Counted from the first letter of the stretch, positions 1-7,362 are shown. The stretch: DNA of 36,450 nt from CAZDAW01 sp964503685 (GCA_964503685.1 CAZDAW010000028.1:1-36450); one strand, 5' to 3'. Translations and numbers: made by a program. The notes: generated from the letters alone by a model not told the origin.

Positions 1-1
1 G

Positions 2-916
2 GTTGATTGGCTTACGACATCGGATGAACCCTGGACAAAGTACCGCGTCCTGATCGATCTTCAGAGCAGGTCGCCTCAGGAGGACGATGTTATGGCAGTT
101 CACAGGCAAATGCTTGAGCATCCGGCTGTGCAGGCATTAATTACCGGGGTTGAGAATTGGGAAAATTACCCCATCAAACGTCACAACGACGCTGGCATGC
201 CGGTTTATAAGTTCTGCACGTTGGCTGAGTTCGGAGTTCAGGCAAGCGACCTGGATATGGCGGACCGGCTTGCCGGTTTCCTGGAACGCCAGTCGCCGGA
301 GGGGGCGTTTTTGAGCCTGGTGAATATTGCCCCCGCTTTTGGCGGGAGCGGAGCCGACCAATGGACGTGGGTGATGTGCGATGCGCCGGTTGTCCTTTAC
401 ATGTTACTGGCAATGGGAATTGGAGAAAACGAGCAGGTGAAAAAAGCCGTTAAGCATCTGACCGGCATTGTTGAAGAGGATGGCTGGCGCTGCGTTGCTT
501 CATCTGATTTAGGGAAGTTTCATGGCCCTGGGCGAAGATCAGACCCCTGCCCGATTGCCAATGTATATGCCCTGAAGGCGCTTTCACTGGTTCCTGATTT
601 TGTTGACAGCCCTGCGACGCGAACAGGGACAGAAATGCTTCTTCGCCATTGGGAGAATCGCTCAACGACGAAGATGTACATCTTCGGTATGGGGACGGAT
701 TTTCAGAAGATCAAATATCCCTATATCTGGTACGACATCCTGCACGTGGTTGAGGTACTCAGCCGCTTCCCGTTTGTGCATGAAGACCCTCGCTTTCTGC
801 AGATGGTCGATGTCGTTACCCGGCAATGCGACGCGGAAGGGCGCTACACAGCCGGGTCGATGTATCAGGCGTGGAAAGGATGGTCGTTTGCCGATAAAAA
901 ACTGCCTTCGCCCTGA
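2..916 (+). CDS. Prenyltransferase/terpene-cyclase-fold-like protein, 5' end missing
   Basis: The reading frame is open from the left edge of the window, so the true start lies outside; an internal ATG at 92 follows an AGGAGG-like stretch but the upstream codons also read as protein (WLTTSDEPWTKYRVLIDL). The helix-rich sequence, with repeated hydrophobic helices and segments such as DQWTWVMCDAP, GPGRRSDPCPIANVYALKAL and YPYIWYDILHVVEVL, resembles uncharacterised proteins of the alpha/alpha-toroid (squalene cyclase/prenyltransferase) superfamily common in Chloroflexota. No catalytic DxDD motif is seen, so enzyme activity is not claimed. The frame stops at TGA 914-916, right after SFADKKLPSP, yet it stays open for 19 more codons (LTFLVLRILKRIGQFVVES) to TAG at 974-976. 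The position of the TGA is where a Trp codon (TGG) would fit, so the gene may carry a nonsense change or a sequencing error. Confidence 0.6.
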   Translation, partial: VDWLTTSDEPWTKYRVLIDLQSRSPQEDDVMAVHRQMLEHPAVQALITGVENWENYPIKRHNDAGMPVYKFCTLAEFGVQASDLDMADRLAGFLERQSPEGAFLSLVNIAPAFGGSGADQWTWVMCDAPVVLYMLLAMGIGENEQVKKAVKHLTGIVEEDGWRCVASSDLGKFHGPGRRSDPCPIANVYALKALSLVPDFVDSPATRTGTEMLLRHWENRSTTKMYIFGMGTDFQKIKYPYIWYDILHVVEVLSRFPFVHEDPRFLQMVDVVTRQCDAEGRYTAGSMYQAWKGWSFADKKLPSP

Positions 917-1027
917 CTGACCTTCCTTGTTCTGCGTATATTGAAAAGGATAGGGCAATTTGTTGTCGAATCATAGTTGACCCACGCCGGGTATTGATTT
1001 ATTGCCAGCTATGCTTTAATCACCTTG

Positions 1028-1351
1028 TCAATCGGTATCGTAAGCGGTGATTGCTGCAGGCAGTACCTGGGTGACGGCGTGACCGGCGGCCGGCAACCCC
1101 ACCAGAATAGCGCTGATGACTTCCTGCCGGGTCGCGCCGGCCTGTTTGGCTGTTTTTACGTGAAAAGGAATTCCGCCTTCCATGCGCAGGGCGGCGAGCA
1201 CGGCCAGATAGGCCAGCTCTTCGGTTTTTTTATCCAGGGCGCTGGCTTGATCCAGTTTTTGCACGACCTCACCCCAGGCCTGGGCGTGCTGCGGCGCTTC
1301 TTTCATAAAGGTCTGAAATGCGTTGCTGACGGATGGTGTTTGATCGGACAT
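1028..1351 (-). CDS. Carboxymuconolactone decarboxylase / AhpD-like family protein
   Basis: This 107-residue all-helical protein matches the compact CMD/AhpD fold. The core reads ELAYLAVLAALRMEGGIPFH, then VKTAKQAGATRQEVISAILV, which is the usual helix-turn-helix pair followed by the conserved GAT(R)QEV turn. AhpD enzymes carry a CxxC redox pair at the position where this protein has GGIPFH; there is no cysteine in the protein, although the histidine is kept. It is therefore unlikely to be a thiol peroxidase reductase, and its role is unknown. It converges on the upstream toroid-like gene, with about 110 bases between the stop codons, and is transcribed from its own promoter inside the 339-base gap to its right. 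The start ATG at 1351 is followed by a typical MSDQ N-terminus. Confidence 0.75.
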   Translation of the reverse strand: MSDQTPSVSNAFQTFMKEAPQHAQAWGEVVQKLDQASALDKKTEELAYLAVLAALRMEGGIPFHVKTAKQAGATRQEVISAILVGLPAAGHAVTQVLPAAITAYDTD

Positions 1352-1408
1352 TTTCTTTAACCCTTTTTGATATTAAGTGTGAAATTTGAGGATTTTGAAA
1401 TAGACGAT

Positions 1409-1439
1409 TGAGATGGAGAAAATCATCTTCCTCATCTCA
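1409..1439. repeat. Inverted repeat in the 5' leader of the CMD-like gene
   Basis: TGAGATG (1409-1415) and CATCTCA (1433-1439) are perfect 7-base inverted arms separated by 17 bases. They lie between the predicted promoter (1457-1484) and the start codon of the minus-strand CMD-like gene, so the sequence could be an operator or an RNA hairpin in a leader of about 100 bases. There is no independent support for function. Confidence 0.3.
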
Positions 1440-1456
1440 TTATTTTACATCGTAAA

Positions 1457-1484
1457 AGTATATGATCCGAAGTGAATGTGTCTA
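1457..1484 (-). promoter_or_regulatory. Predicted sigma-70 promoter of the CMD-like gene
   Basis: On the minus strand TAGACA (1484-1479) and TATACT (1462-1457) are separated by 16 bases. TATACT is the -10 form that recurs at the better promoters of this window (8319, 16690, 17443, 23395, 34615). Transcription would start near 1450. Apart from this promoter, the inverted repeat at 1409-1439 and a TATAAT at 1619-1624 ahead of the dehydrogenase relic, nothing is visible in the 1352-1690 gap. Confidence 0.45.
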
Positions 1485-1690
1485 TTTGTGTGGATTTGTT
1501 TTTCGATCGCCTTTCGGGTTGGCCTGTTTGTGGAAAGGTGTGCGTCAATAATAGGGTTACGAATGGAATGACGCGACTCAAGGAGATTTTTTATCGTATA
1601 GTAAGTATCTGCCGGTAATATAATGTAAAATCCATCGAACCATGCGTTCGTTTAATCCCGATCAGATTATCTTCAGAGAGGTTATTTATT

Positions 1691-1813
1691 ATGGCGCTTC
1701 GCTCAATACTCGTTGACCAGATGAAATTACCCGCCAACGCGTTCAGAGATAAGATTATTGTGATCACTGGCGGGGGCAGGGGCATTGGCAGAGATGATCG
1801 TTCAAACGGGTGA
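1691..1813 (+). pseudogene. Truncated short-chain dehydrogenase N-terminus (relic)
   Basis: ATG at 1691, preceded by GAGAGG at 1675-1680, opens a 40-codon frame. It ends in RDKIIVITGGGRGIGR, the first beta strand and glycine-rich NAD(P)-binding loop (TGxxxGIG) of classical short-chain dehydrogenases. Such a protein normally continues for about 220 more residues, but here the frame reaches TGA at 1811 only seven codons after GIG. The next coding frame (1785-2153) starts in another phase and lacks the catalytic YxxxK. The simplest reading is a dehydrogenase gene that lost its body through an internal deletion plus frame change, leaving RBS, start and nucleotide-binding loop. A real 40-residue peptide is possible but unlikely. 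Confidence 0.6.
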
Positions 1814-2153
1814 AGAGTTTTATAAACTGCCCGTGTTTGTCAGGCCGATGGCGAGAAGTGGCTTCAAGAGCAAAGCCGGGCAAAGTTTATCCGACTGGCA
1901 GCGCAATCTTGCTGAATTGGTCGAGATGTTGGAGGCGATGCAGCGCAGCGGCGTGAAACCGGCTGGTGATATCGGGGTGTGGATAGGGCGTTTTGAAAAA
2001 ATTGCCGGCTATTTCGAAGGCGCTCCGGCAGAGACGGCGCGTTTTACCCGCGATCCGGCGTTGTTGAAGCGGGTTGCGCAAATTGCCGCCGAACGGTCGG
2101 CGTTAATCCACGCTCTTGCGGACGAACTGAAGATGATTGTTAAAACAAACTGA
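1785..2153 (+). CDS. Helical protein of unknown function, possibly the tail of a broken dehydrogenase gene
   Basis: The frame is open from 1764 and has a TTG at 1785; the first ATG is at 1794. No ribosome binding site fits either start. The 122-residue product is basic near the N-terminus (RPMARSGFKSKAGQ) and then mostly amphipathic helix (LAELVEMLEAM, RVAQIAAERSALIHALADEL). I do not recognise a family. The opening LAEMIVQTGEEF follows, in another frame, directly after the GIG loop of the dehydrogenase relic at 1691-1813. This suggests that both pieces once belonged to one longer gene, with this part as its C-terminal extension. It may be untranslated today. It could also be an independent small helical protein using codons of the relic as leader. 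Confidence 0.4.
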   Translation: MAEMIVQTGEEFYKLPVFVRPMARSGFKSKAGQSLSDWQRNLAELVEMLEAMQRSGVKPAGDIGVWIGRFEKIAGYFEGAPAETARFTRDPALLKRVAQIAAERSALIHALADELKMIVKTN

Positions 2154-2210
2154 GAGATCGGATTTTTAATCATCTTATCATCATTTTTTCATCTTCTATT
2201 AAGGTTCGTT

Positions 2211-2219
2211 TGTTATACT
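2211..2219 (+). promoter_or_regulatory. Extended -10 promoter element before the GT2 gene
   Basis: TGTTATACT forms an extended -10 (TG-N-TATACT), and the same nine bases recur at 34612-34620 ahead of the ECF sigma gene. No good -35 lies 16-18 bases upstream. The leader to the ATG at 2277 would be about 50 bases, very AT-rich and without a clear Shine-Dalgarno sequence. Confidence 0.4.
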
Positions 2220-2276
2220 GAAAAAGATAAAGCAGTAAAGTTTAAAATATCGTATAAAAATTACGCCGAAAAAAAT

Positions 2277-3773
2277 ATGAACTCAACCGTTCCGCTGTTA
2301 CTAAATCTGTCAGAAGTGTTATATACACTTTGCAATATTGCGCTTGTTATATTTGGGATCAACAGTCTGATCCTGAGTGTGATCTACGTGGTTAATCACA
2401 AATGGATCAGCGGACGAAAGACGCCGGCTCAACTTTCAGAATGGCCAATGGTGACCATTCAGTTGCCCATTTATAACGAGCGATATCTCGTCGACAAACT
2501 TCTGGCAACCATAACCCGCCTGGACTATCCCATCGATCGGCTGCAAATTCAGGTTTTGGATGATTCGACCGATTTCACCAGCGACCTTTTGCGCCGTCTG
2601 GTTAAACGTTACCAGAATAAGGGTTTCAATGTGCAGTATTTACATCGCGCCGATCGGACAGGTTATAAGGCCGGTAATCTGGCTTCAGGGCTGCCGCATG
2701 CGACCGGCGAGTTGATTGCCATCTTTGACGCTGATTTCAGGCCGGCGCGAGACTGGTTAAAAAAGGTTGTACCGTATTTCCAGGACCCCAAACTGGGGTT
2801 CGTGCAGACGCGCTGGACGCACCTTAATTTCCGTCACAACATCGTTTCCCTGATCGCCGGGACGGCGTTGAACGGACATTACATCGTTGAACAGAACGCT
2901 CGCGCCAGCGCCGGGCTGTTTTGCAGCTTTACCGGAACGGCCGGCATGTGGCGCAAAGCAGCGATTGAAGACGCCGGCGGCTGGCATTGGGATACCCTGA
3001 CCGAAGATCTCGATCTCAGTTTCAGGGCGCAATTAAAGGGCTGGCGCGGCGACTATATTCCTAATGCAGTGGCCGGCGGTGAGCTTCCGGTGGATATGGA
3101 CTCGTTTTTGATGCAGCAATTCCGCTGGATGAAAGGCGCCGCCCAGAACGCCCGCCTCTACTTACCGGAGGTCATTCGAGCCAGAATCCCGCTCGGCAAG
3201 AAGATCATGGCTTGCTTTCATCTTACAAACGCTTTTTCTTTTCCGATCATGCTGCTGCTGTTGTTTCTGATGCTGCCGATCAGTTTCTGGAACAACAATT
3301 TCCTGATGTACTTTTGGTGGACGGCAATCGGAACCTTTGGGCCATTCCTGCTCTTTGCCCTGGCGAAGACAGAATATCTGCCGCGTCTGATTGACCGGGT
3401 GAATATGATCCCTGTTCTTGTTCTGATTGGCGTTGGGCTGACGGTGAACTGCTCATTGGGCATTATATCGGGGGTGTTTAACCGGGGAGGTGAGTTTATT
3501 CGCACCAGCCGGATGGATCCGCGAGTTGGGGCCGAAAGCCGCGCTAAAAAGAATATCTTTCCGCGCCTGCTAATTTATGGGGAGGCGGCCATGGGCATTT
3601 ATATGCTGGCAACGGTGCTGGTATTGCTTTCAGTGGATAAGATCAATCTCTCTCTGTGGGTCATTACCTGCACGCTTTCATTCTTTATGATGGTGGCGAT
3701 CAGTATTTACCAGCAAGCTACACGCCGGGCCGACAGGCGGGTTGTTGTACGGCGGCAGTCTGCCAATGTATGA
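2277..3773 (+). CDS. Membrane glycosyltransferase family 2, cellulose-synthase-like
   Basis: This processive-type inverting glycosyltransferase acts at the inner face of the membrane. All GT2 landmarks are present: VTIQLPIYNE (59-68) at the nucleotide-sugar pocket, LDDSTD (94-99), the metal-binding FDADFRP (150-156), the catalytic TEDLDLSFR (242-250) and QQFRWMKG (280-287), the Q/RxxRW motif of cellulose, mannan and ceramide glycosyltransferase relatives. One membrane helix precedes the catalytic domain (about 15-40) and about five follow it (from residue 310 to 480), which is the usual layout and length (498 residues). The sugar and acceptor cannot be read from the sequence; glucomannan/mannan synthase-like and ceramide glucosyltransferase-like activities are both possible. 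It is a single gene, convergent with the PLP enzyme that follows. Confidence 0.88.
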   Translation: MNSTVPLLLNLSEVLYTLCNIALVIFGINSLILSVIYVVNHKWISGRKTPAQLSEWPMVTIQLPIYNERYLVDKLLATITRLDYPIDRLQIQVLDDSTDFTSDLLRRLVKRYQNKGFNVQYLHRADRTGYKAGNLASGLPHATGELIAIFDADFRPARDWLKKVVPYFQDPKLGFVQTRWTHLNFRHNIVSLIAGTALNGHYIVEQNARASAGLFCSFTGTAGMWRKAAIEDAGGWHWDTLTEDLDLSFRAQLKGWRGDYIPNAVAGGELPVDMDSFLMQQFRWMKGAAQNARLYLPEVIRARIPLGKKIMACFHLTNAFSFPIMLLLLFLMLPISFWNNNFLMYFWWTAIGTFGPFLLFALAKTEYLPRLIDRVNMIPVLVLIGVGLTVNCSLGIISGVFNRGGEFIRTSRMDPRVGAESRAKKNIFPRLLIYGEAAMGIYMLATVLVLLSVDKINLSLWVITCTLSFFMMVAISIYQQATRRADRRVVVRRQSANV

Positions 3774-3811
3774 GGGGCTGAAAGAGAATTTTTACTCATT
3801 GTCATCATCGT

Positions 3812-4909
3812 TTATATAGACCGGCTGAGGGCTTCCACCAGCCGGTCTATTTGATTGGCGGTATGCGTGGCAAAGATAGCGATGCGCAGGGCGCCGCCGG
3901 CGGGCGCGCTGCTGTAGGAACGGATATACTCCACGGCAATGCCCTGTTTGAATAAGTTTGATTTTATCTTCACCAGGTTGACGCCGTCGCGCATGCCCAG
4001 GCAAATAATGGGAACAGGGGTATCTTCGATGTCCCAGCCCAGGGCGCGCAAACCGGCGCGGGCGCGGGAAATGTTATCCCGCAACTGCCGGCGCAGGACG
4101 GGCGTGGCGCGGGCGATCGCCAGCGCTTTCGCAGAGGCAGCGGCTACGACCAGCGGCGGCGGGCTGGCCCCGGCGCAGATGCGCGAGTTTTGCTCGATTG
4201 AATCGACCCAATTTGCCTTGCCGTAAATCAGGCCGCCGTAACCGCCCAGCGCTTTGGCGAGTGTGGCCGGGGAGCGGCAGGTTTCATCTTGAATCCCGAA
4301 ATACTCCATGACGCCGCGCCCATTTTCTCCCAAGACGCCCACGCTATGGGCGTCATCGATATACATGATTCCGTGATAGGATTTCACCAGGGGCAGATAA
4401 TCAGGAAGGGGGGCGATTTCACCGGAGACTGGGAAGACGCCGTCGCTCAGAACGAGGGGGCGCTGGTGAGGGCGCAGTTCGCTGCGCAGGCATGCGGCAA
4501 GATGTTCCACCTGGCAGTGGTGAAACGGGGTGATCGGTTTGTTCGTCGCCTGGGCGGCATCCCACAGGCTGTAGTGCGCCGAGGCGTCGATGAAGATGTG
4601 GTCGAACAGACTCCCGGTCGCCTGGGTGAGGATGGCGCACCCCAGGTAGCCGGTTGGGAAATAGATCACTTTTTCGGCGGCAAAATAGGCGCAGGCTTCG
4701 CGCTCCAGTTCGGCGTAAATGGAATGTTCGCCGTAGCCGCCGCGTGAAGTCGCTGTGGTTAGCCCATAGCGCTCGACTGCCTGCCGGGCAGCCTGCACGA
4801 CGGCGGGGTGACTTTGCAGGCCGAGATAACCTGTCCCGGCGAAGTAATCATATTCGCGGCCGTTGAAGACAGTTCGCGCTCCGACCGGACTTTCCATTTG
4901 CATCGTCAT
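3812..4909 (-). CDS. PLP-dependent alpha-oxoamine synthase family enzyme (BioF/KBL/SPT-like)
   Basis: This is a fold-type I PLP enzyme. Members condense an amino acid with an acyl-CoA (8-amino-7-oxononanoate synthase, 2-amino-3-ketobutyrate ligase, ALA synthase, serine palmitoyltransferase). Visible landmarks are SRGGYGEHSIYAELE (55-69), the cofactor-holding DDAHSVGVLGENGRG (185-199) and the Schiff-base lysine K219 in TLAKALGGYGG. At 365 residues it is about 30 shorter than typical members, the shortfall being at the N-terminus. The substrate is not assignable; no other biotin or threonine genes are nearby. The start at 4909 is the first of three in-frame ATGs (also at 4903 and 4897). No Shine-Dalgarno sequence precedes it, and a promoter ends only six bases upstream, so the mRNA may be leaderless. 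The last codons form part of a 12-base inverted repeat. Confidence 0.85.
   Translation of the reverse strand: MTMQMESPVGARTVFNGREYDYFAGTGYLGLQSHPAVVQAARQAVERYGLTTATSRGGYGEHSIYAELEREACAYFAAEKVIYFPTGYLGCAILTQATGSLFDHIFIDASAHYSLWDAAQATNKPITPFHHCQVEHLAACLRSELRPHQRPLVLSDGVFPVSGEIAPLPDYLPLVKSYHGIMYIDDAHSVGVLGENGRGVMEYFGIQDETCRSPATLAKALGGYGGLIYGKANWVDSIEQNSRICAGASPPPLVVAAASAKALAIARATPVLRRQLRDNISRARAGLRALGWDIEDTPVPIICLGMRDGVNLVKIKSNLFKQGIAVEYIRSYSSAPAGGALRIAIFATHTANQIDRLVEALSRSI
3816..3850. terminator. Strong inverted repeat between convergent genes, possible bidirectional terminator
   Basis: ATAGACCGGCTG (3816-3827) and CAGCCGGTCTAT (3839-3850) are perfect 12-base inverted arms around an 11-base loop. 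They lie at the very end of the PLP-enzyme gene and 43 bases after the stop of the convergent GT2 gene. There is no real T-run on either side (TTGATT on the plus side), so this is not a textbook intrinsic terminator. Its placement between two convergent stops still makes a shared stop signal the best reading. Confidence 0.5.
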
Positions 4910-4915
4910 CCGATT

Positions 4916-4944
4916 ATTATAACCCGGCCGGGCATCCGTTTCAG
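4916..4944 (-). promoter_or_regulatory. Promoter for the PLP enzyme, leaderless arrangement
   Basis: On the minus strand CTGAAA (4944-4939) and TATAAT (4921-4916) are exactly 17 bases apart. Only six bases separate the -10 from the ATG at 4909, so the transcript would begin at or next to the start codon. The spacer holds the perfect palindrome CCCGGCCGGG (4923-4932), a possible operator. The promoter fills the 40-base gap behind the ABC permease gene, so the PLP gene can be expressed apart from the TetR/ABC operon. Confidence 0.5.
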
Positions 4945-4949
4945 AAAAA

Positions 4950-5729
4950 TTACCGGTTCTGGTCGGTGTACTTCCACCAGAGGTGTGTTCCGATCATGCC
5001 GGCCAGCCCGGTGAAGACGACAATCCAATAACTGACCAGGGGTAGAGGGCTTTTTCCCTGAGAATACAAACCGGGGATGCCCCAGGGGAAAAGTTCACCC
5101 CAGCCGATAATGGCTGTCAGGTTTGCCGCGATCAGGGCAAGAACGGCGCATCCCAGGGGCAGCAGGTAACCCCGTCCGGCGCTGGCGAAAAAGGCGAAGG
5201 GCGTGATGACGATGATCTCCAGAATGGCGGTGATGATCAGAATGACGCTGCCGTGTAGAATGATGCTGGATGAACCATTCGGGAGATTGATGAGCGCGCC
5301 GGTGATGAGGCCTGCCAGAAGTATTTCCAGCGCCAGGCCAATTGACCAGATGGCCGCAACGATGAATTTTGCCAGGAGGATGCTCGATCGCGAAACAGGG
5401 ACGGCCAGCAGATCCTTCAGGGTATGATCGACAAATTCACGGCCAAATACCCAACTGATGGTAATGACGAATAGAAAGAAACCGCCGGCGGCAATGATCT
5501 GGCCTGATAAACTCAGGTAACTGACCCAATCAGTTGCCGAATAAGCGAGCAGGTTGGCCTTGGCGCTGATCAGGCCGAGCTTTTGAGCGATTGCCGGATT
5601 CCTGGCGATGAAGATCAGCAGGGCAATACCCAGCGGCATGAACAGAGCGCCCAGCGCAGTCCACAGAGGCATTCTGGAACGGATTGCTTTACGTGTTTCG
5701 ATCCAGATCAGATTTGAAAGGTCATTCAT
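4950..5729 (-). CDS. ABC-2 type transporter permease
   Basis: This is a 259-residue polytopic membrane protein with about six transmembrane helices (roughly 20-42, 75-97, 115-140, 155-178, 185-210 and 232-252). It carries the typical ABC-2 segment WVFGREFVDHTLKDLLAVPVSR between helices two and three, which contacts the ATPase. Together with the overlapping ATPase gene (8 bases shared) it would form an exporter of the ABC-2 class, whose members move drugs, lipids, bacteriocins or Na+; the substrate is unknown. It is the third gene of the tetR-ATPase-permease operon and is therefore probably under the TetR-type repressor. Confidence 0.85.
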   Translation of the reverse strand: MNDLSNLIWIETRKAIRSRMPLWTALGALFMPLGIALLIFIARNPAIAQKLGLISAKANLLAYSATDWVSYLSLSGQIIAAGGFFLFVITISWVFGREFVDHTLKDLLAVPVSRSSILLAKFIVAAIWSIGLALEILLAGLITGALINLPNGSSSIILHGSVILIITAILEIIVITPFAFFASAGRGYLLPLGCAVLALIAANLTAIIGWGELFPWGIPGLYSQGKSPLPLVSYWIVVFTGLAGMIGTHLWWKYTDQNR

Positions 5730-6651
5730 TCTTTGTTTCTCCGTTCATTCCGACCAGTCTGAGGAAGTATTGTTCCAGGTCTTCCTCTTCGATGATGAGT
5801 TGGGTGGGCGGCGCGCCGGCCTGAACGAGCAGGGAAGCGATCTGATCTGAATAATCGATTGAAGGTGGGTCGATCAATTCGATGAAACCATTCTCGCTGG
5901 CGCCGGCTAGCCGCCCGGCGGCGGCCAGCGCTGCTCGCGCCTTCTCGGGGTCACGCGTTTGGATGAGAAGCCGCCGCCGGCGGTTGCGCTCCAACTCGTC
6001 GATGTTCAATTCCTGAAGCAGACGACCCTGATGGATGATGCCGATGCGCTGAGCGAGGCGCGAGACTTCGGCTAGGATGTGACTCGACATGAATACCGTA
6101 ACGCCCTGCTGGCGGGTCAGTTCGAGCAGCAGTTGGCGAATTTCAACGATCCCGGCCGGGTCCAGCCCGTTGGCCGGTTCGTCCAGGATTAACAGCCGTG
6201 GATTATGTAATAAAGCCTTAGCGATTCCCAGGCGCTGCGCGTTGCCTTGTGAGAGCGTACCTGCCCGGCGGTTGGCGTAAGCGCTCAGGTTCAGGCGTTC
6301 GATTACCTGATCAACGGTCTTCGGCGGCGCGCCGGGGTGCAGCCGGCGGGCAACTTCAAGGTTCTCTAACACGGTCAATTCAGGGTAGGCATAGGGGATT
6401 TCCACCAGGTAGCCGACCGACTCCCAGGGTTTACGGCTGCCGAGCCTGACCCGGGTTTGCAGGACGGTTACGGTTCCACCGGTCGGCCTGATCATGCCGA
6501 GCAGCATGCGAATGGTGGTCGTTTTCCCGGCGCCGTTGAGGCCGAGGAAAGCGTAAATTTCCCCTTCCATCACTTGCAGCGAAAGCTGTTCGACGGCTTT
6601 GACGTCCCCGTAATACTTTCGAAGATTGTTTGTTTCGATAACCAGATTCAT
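5722..6651 (-). CDS. ABC transporter ATP-binding protein (ABC-2 exporter)
   Basis: This is the ATPase of the exporter. The Walker A motif is GLNGAGKTT (37-45), the signature reads LSQGNAQRLGIAKAL, and the Walker B/D-loop is LLILDEPANGLDP. The final 90 residues form the extra C-terminal region found in drug- and bacteriocin-export ATPases. An upstream ATG at 6729 would lie inside the tetR gene, so the start at 6651 (MNLVIETNNL) is preferred: it lies just after the tetR stop (6657) and gives the normal length of 309 residues. The signature has Q in place of the second S/G (LSQGN), a known variant. It is translated between tetR and the permease, overlapping the latter by 8 bases. Confidence 0.9.
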   Translation of the reverse strand: MNLVIETNNLRKYYGDVKAVEQLSLQVMEGEIYAFLGLNGAGKTTTIRMLLGMIRPTGGTVTVLQTRVRLGSRKPWESVGYLVEIPYAYPELTVLENLEVARRLHPGAPPKTVDQVIERLNLSAYANRRAGTLSQGNAQRLGIAKALLHNPRLLILDEPANGLDPAGIVEIRQLLLELTRQQGVTVFMSSHILAEVSRLAQRIGIIHQGRLLQELNIDELERNRRRRLLIQTRDPEKARAALAAAGRLAGASENGFIELIDPPSIDYSDQIASLLVQAGAPPTQLIIEEEDLEQYFLRLVGMNGETKNE

Positions 6652-6656
6652 TTTTA

Positions 6657-7313
6657 TTAACAATCTTTCTTTATGTCTGATGCAGAATTGTCTGATGGTT
6701 GGAGCTGAGGTTCGATTTCGCCCAGGCAAAAAGCGGCGATCAGTTCCAGAAGTAAATCCATATTGCCGTTGAAGTTATTCCGGCTTAACGTGTCGTCATG
6801 CAGAATATTCAGAACGAGCGGGTATAGAAGTCCGACAATCTGTTCGGGCTGGACTCGAATGGGTATGCCCGCTTTCTGACAGCGAGCGACTAGCTCATGG
6901 ATGAAAATTTGATCGTTAGTCAGATGCTCCTGAAGTTTTTTGGCAGGGATTCGGCGAAAGAGCAAATCGTAATCGCTTCCGCTGAAAATATGTAAAATGG
7001 GGAGCGCCTGAAAAAGCGTAATCGCCTTCTTGAAAACGGCAAACAGGCGAGCGCGCGGGGTGGCACCGGGCAGATCGATGGCGGCCAGAATTTCCCGGCG
7101 GACGCGCTTTTCGGCCTCTTCGACGACATCCATGAAGAGGGCTTCTTTGGATTCATAAAAGCTGTAAAATGCGCCTTTCGAGATGCCAACAGCGCGAGCA
7201 ATTTCTTCGATATTCGTTTTCTTAAGCCCGTAGGCGGAAAACATTTTATAGCCCTGCTCCAGCAGCCTGGTATGGATCAGCTCTTTTTCTTGTTCGGAAA
7301 ACCATTTTGGCAT
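6657..7313 (-). CDS. TetR/AcrR family transcriptional repressor
   Basis: The N-terminal DNA-binding domain is clear: residues 14-60 include IEEIARAVGISKGAFYSFYE, the TetR helix-turn-helix with its recognition helix. The C-terminal 150 residues form the variable helical ligand-binding and dimer domain. The gene is first in a tetR-ATPase-permease operon. A 29-base imperfect palindrome (7331-7359) covers the predicted transcription start 18 bases ahead of its ATG, so it should repress itself and the exporter until a ligand, probably the exported compound, binds. The start ATG at 7313 has only a weak AGGG upstream. Confidence 0.9.
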   Translation of the reverse strand: MPKWFSEQEKELIHTRLLEQGYKMFSAYGLKKTNIEEIARAVGISKGAFYSFYESKEALFMDVVEEAEKRVRREILAAIDLPGATPRARLFAVFKKAITLFQALPILHIFSGSDYDLLFRRIPAKKLQEHLTNDQIFIHELVARCQKAGIPIRVQPEQIVGLLYPLVLNILHDDTLSRNNFNGNMDLLLELIAAFCLGEIEPQLQPSDNSASDIKKDC

Positions 7314-7330
7314 AAGTGAACCCTGTATTC

Positions 7331-7359
7331 CAATGACTAAATAATTTATTCGGTCATTG
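7331..7359. promoter_or_regulatory. TetR-type operator palindrome
   Basis: The left arm CAATGACTAAATAA (7331-7344) and right arm TTATTCGGTCATTG (7346-7359) match at 12 of 14 positions around one central base. The outer CAATGAC/GTCATTG halves are perfect. It sits immediately downstream of the -10 element, over the expected start of transcription of the tetR operon, which is the classical position for an autorepressor site. Confidence 0.65.
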
Positions 7360-7362
7360 AGA

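Noticed and set aside
6652..6729. Upstream start for the ABC-2 ATPase, adding 26 residues
   Set aside because: The added codons overlap the end of the tetR gene and are not ATPase-like; MNLVIETNNL at 6651 is the normal family start.
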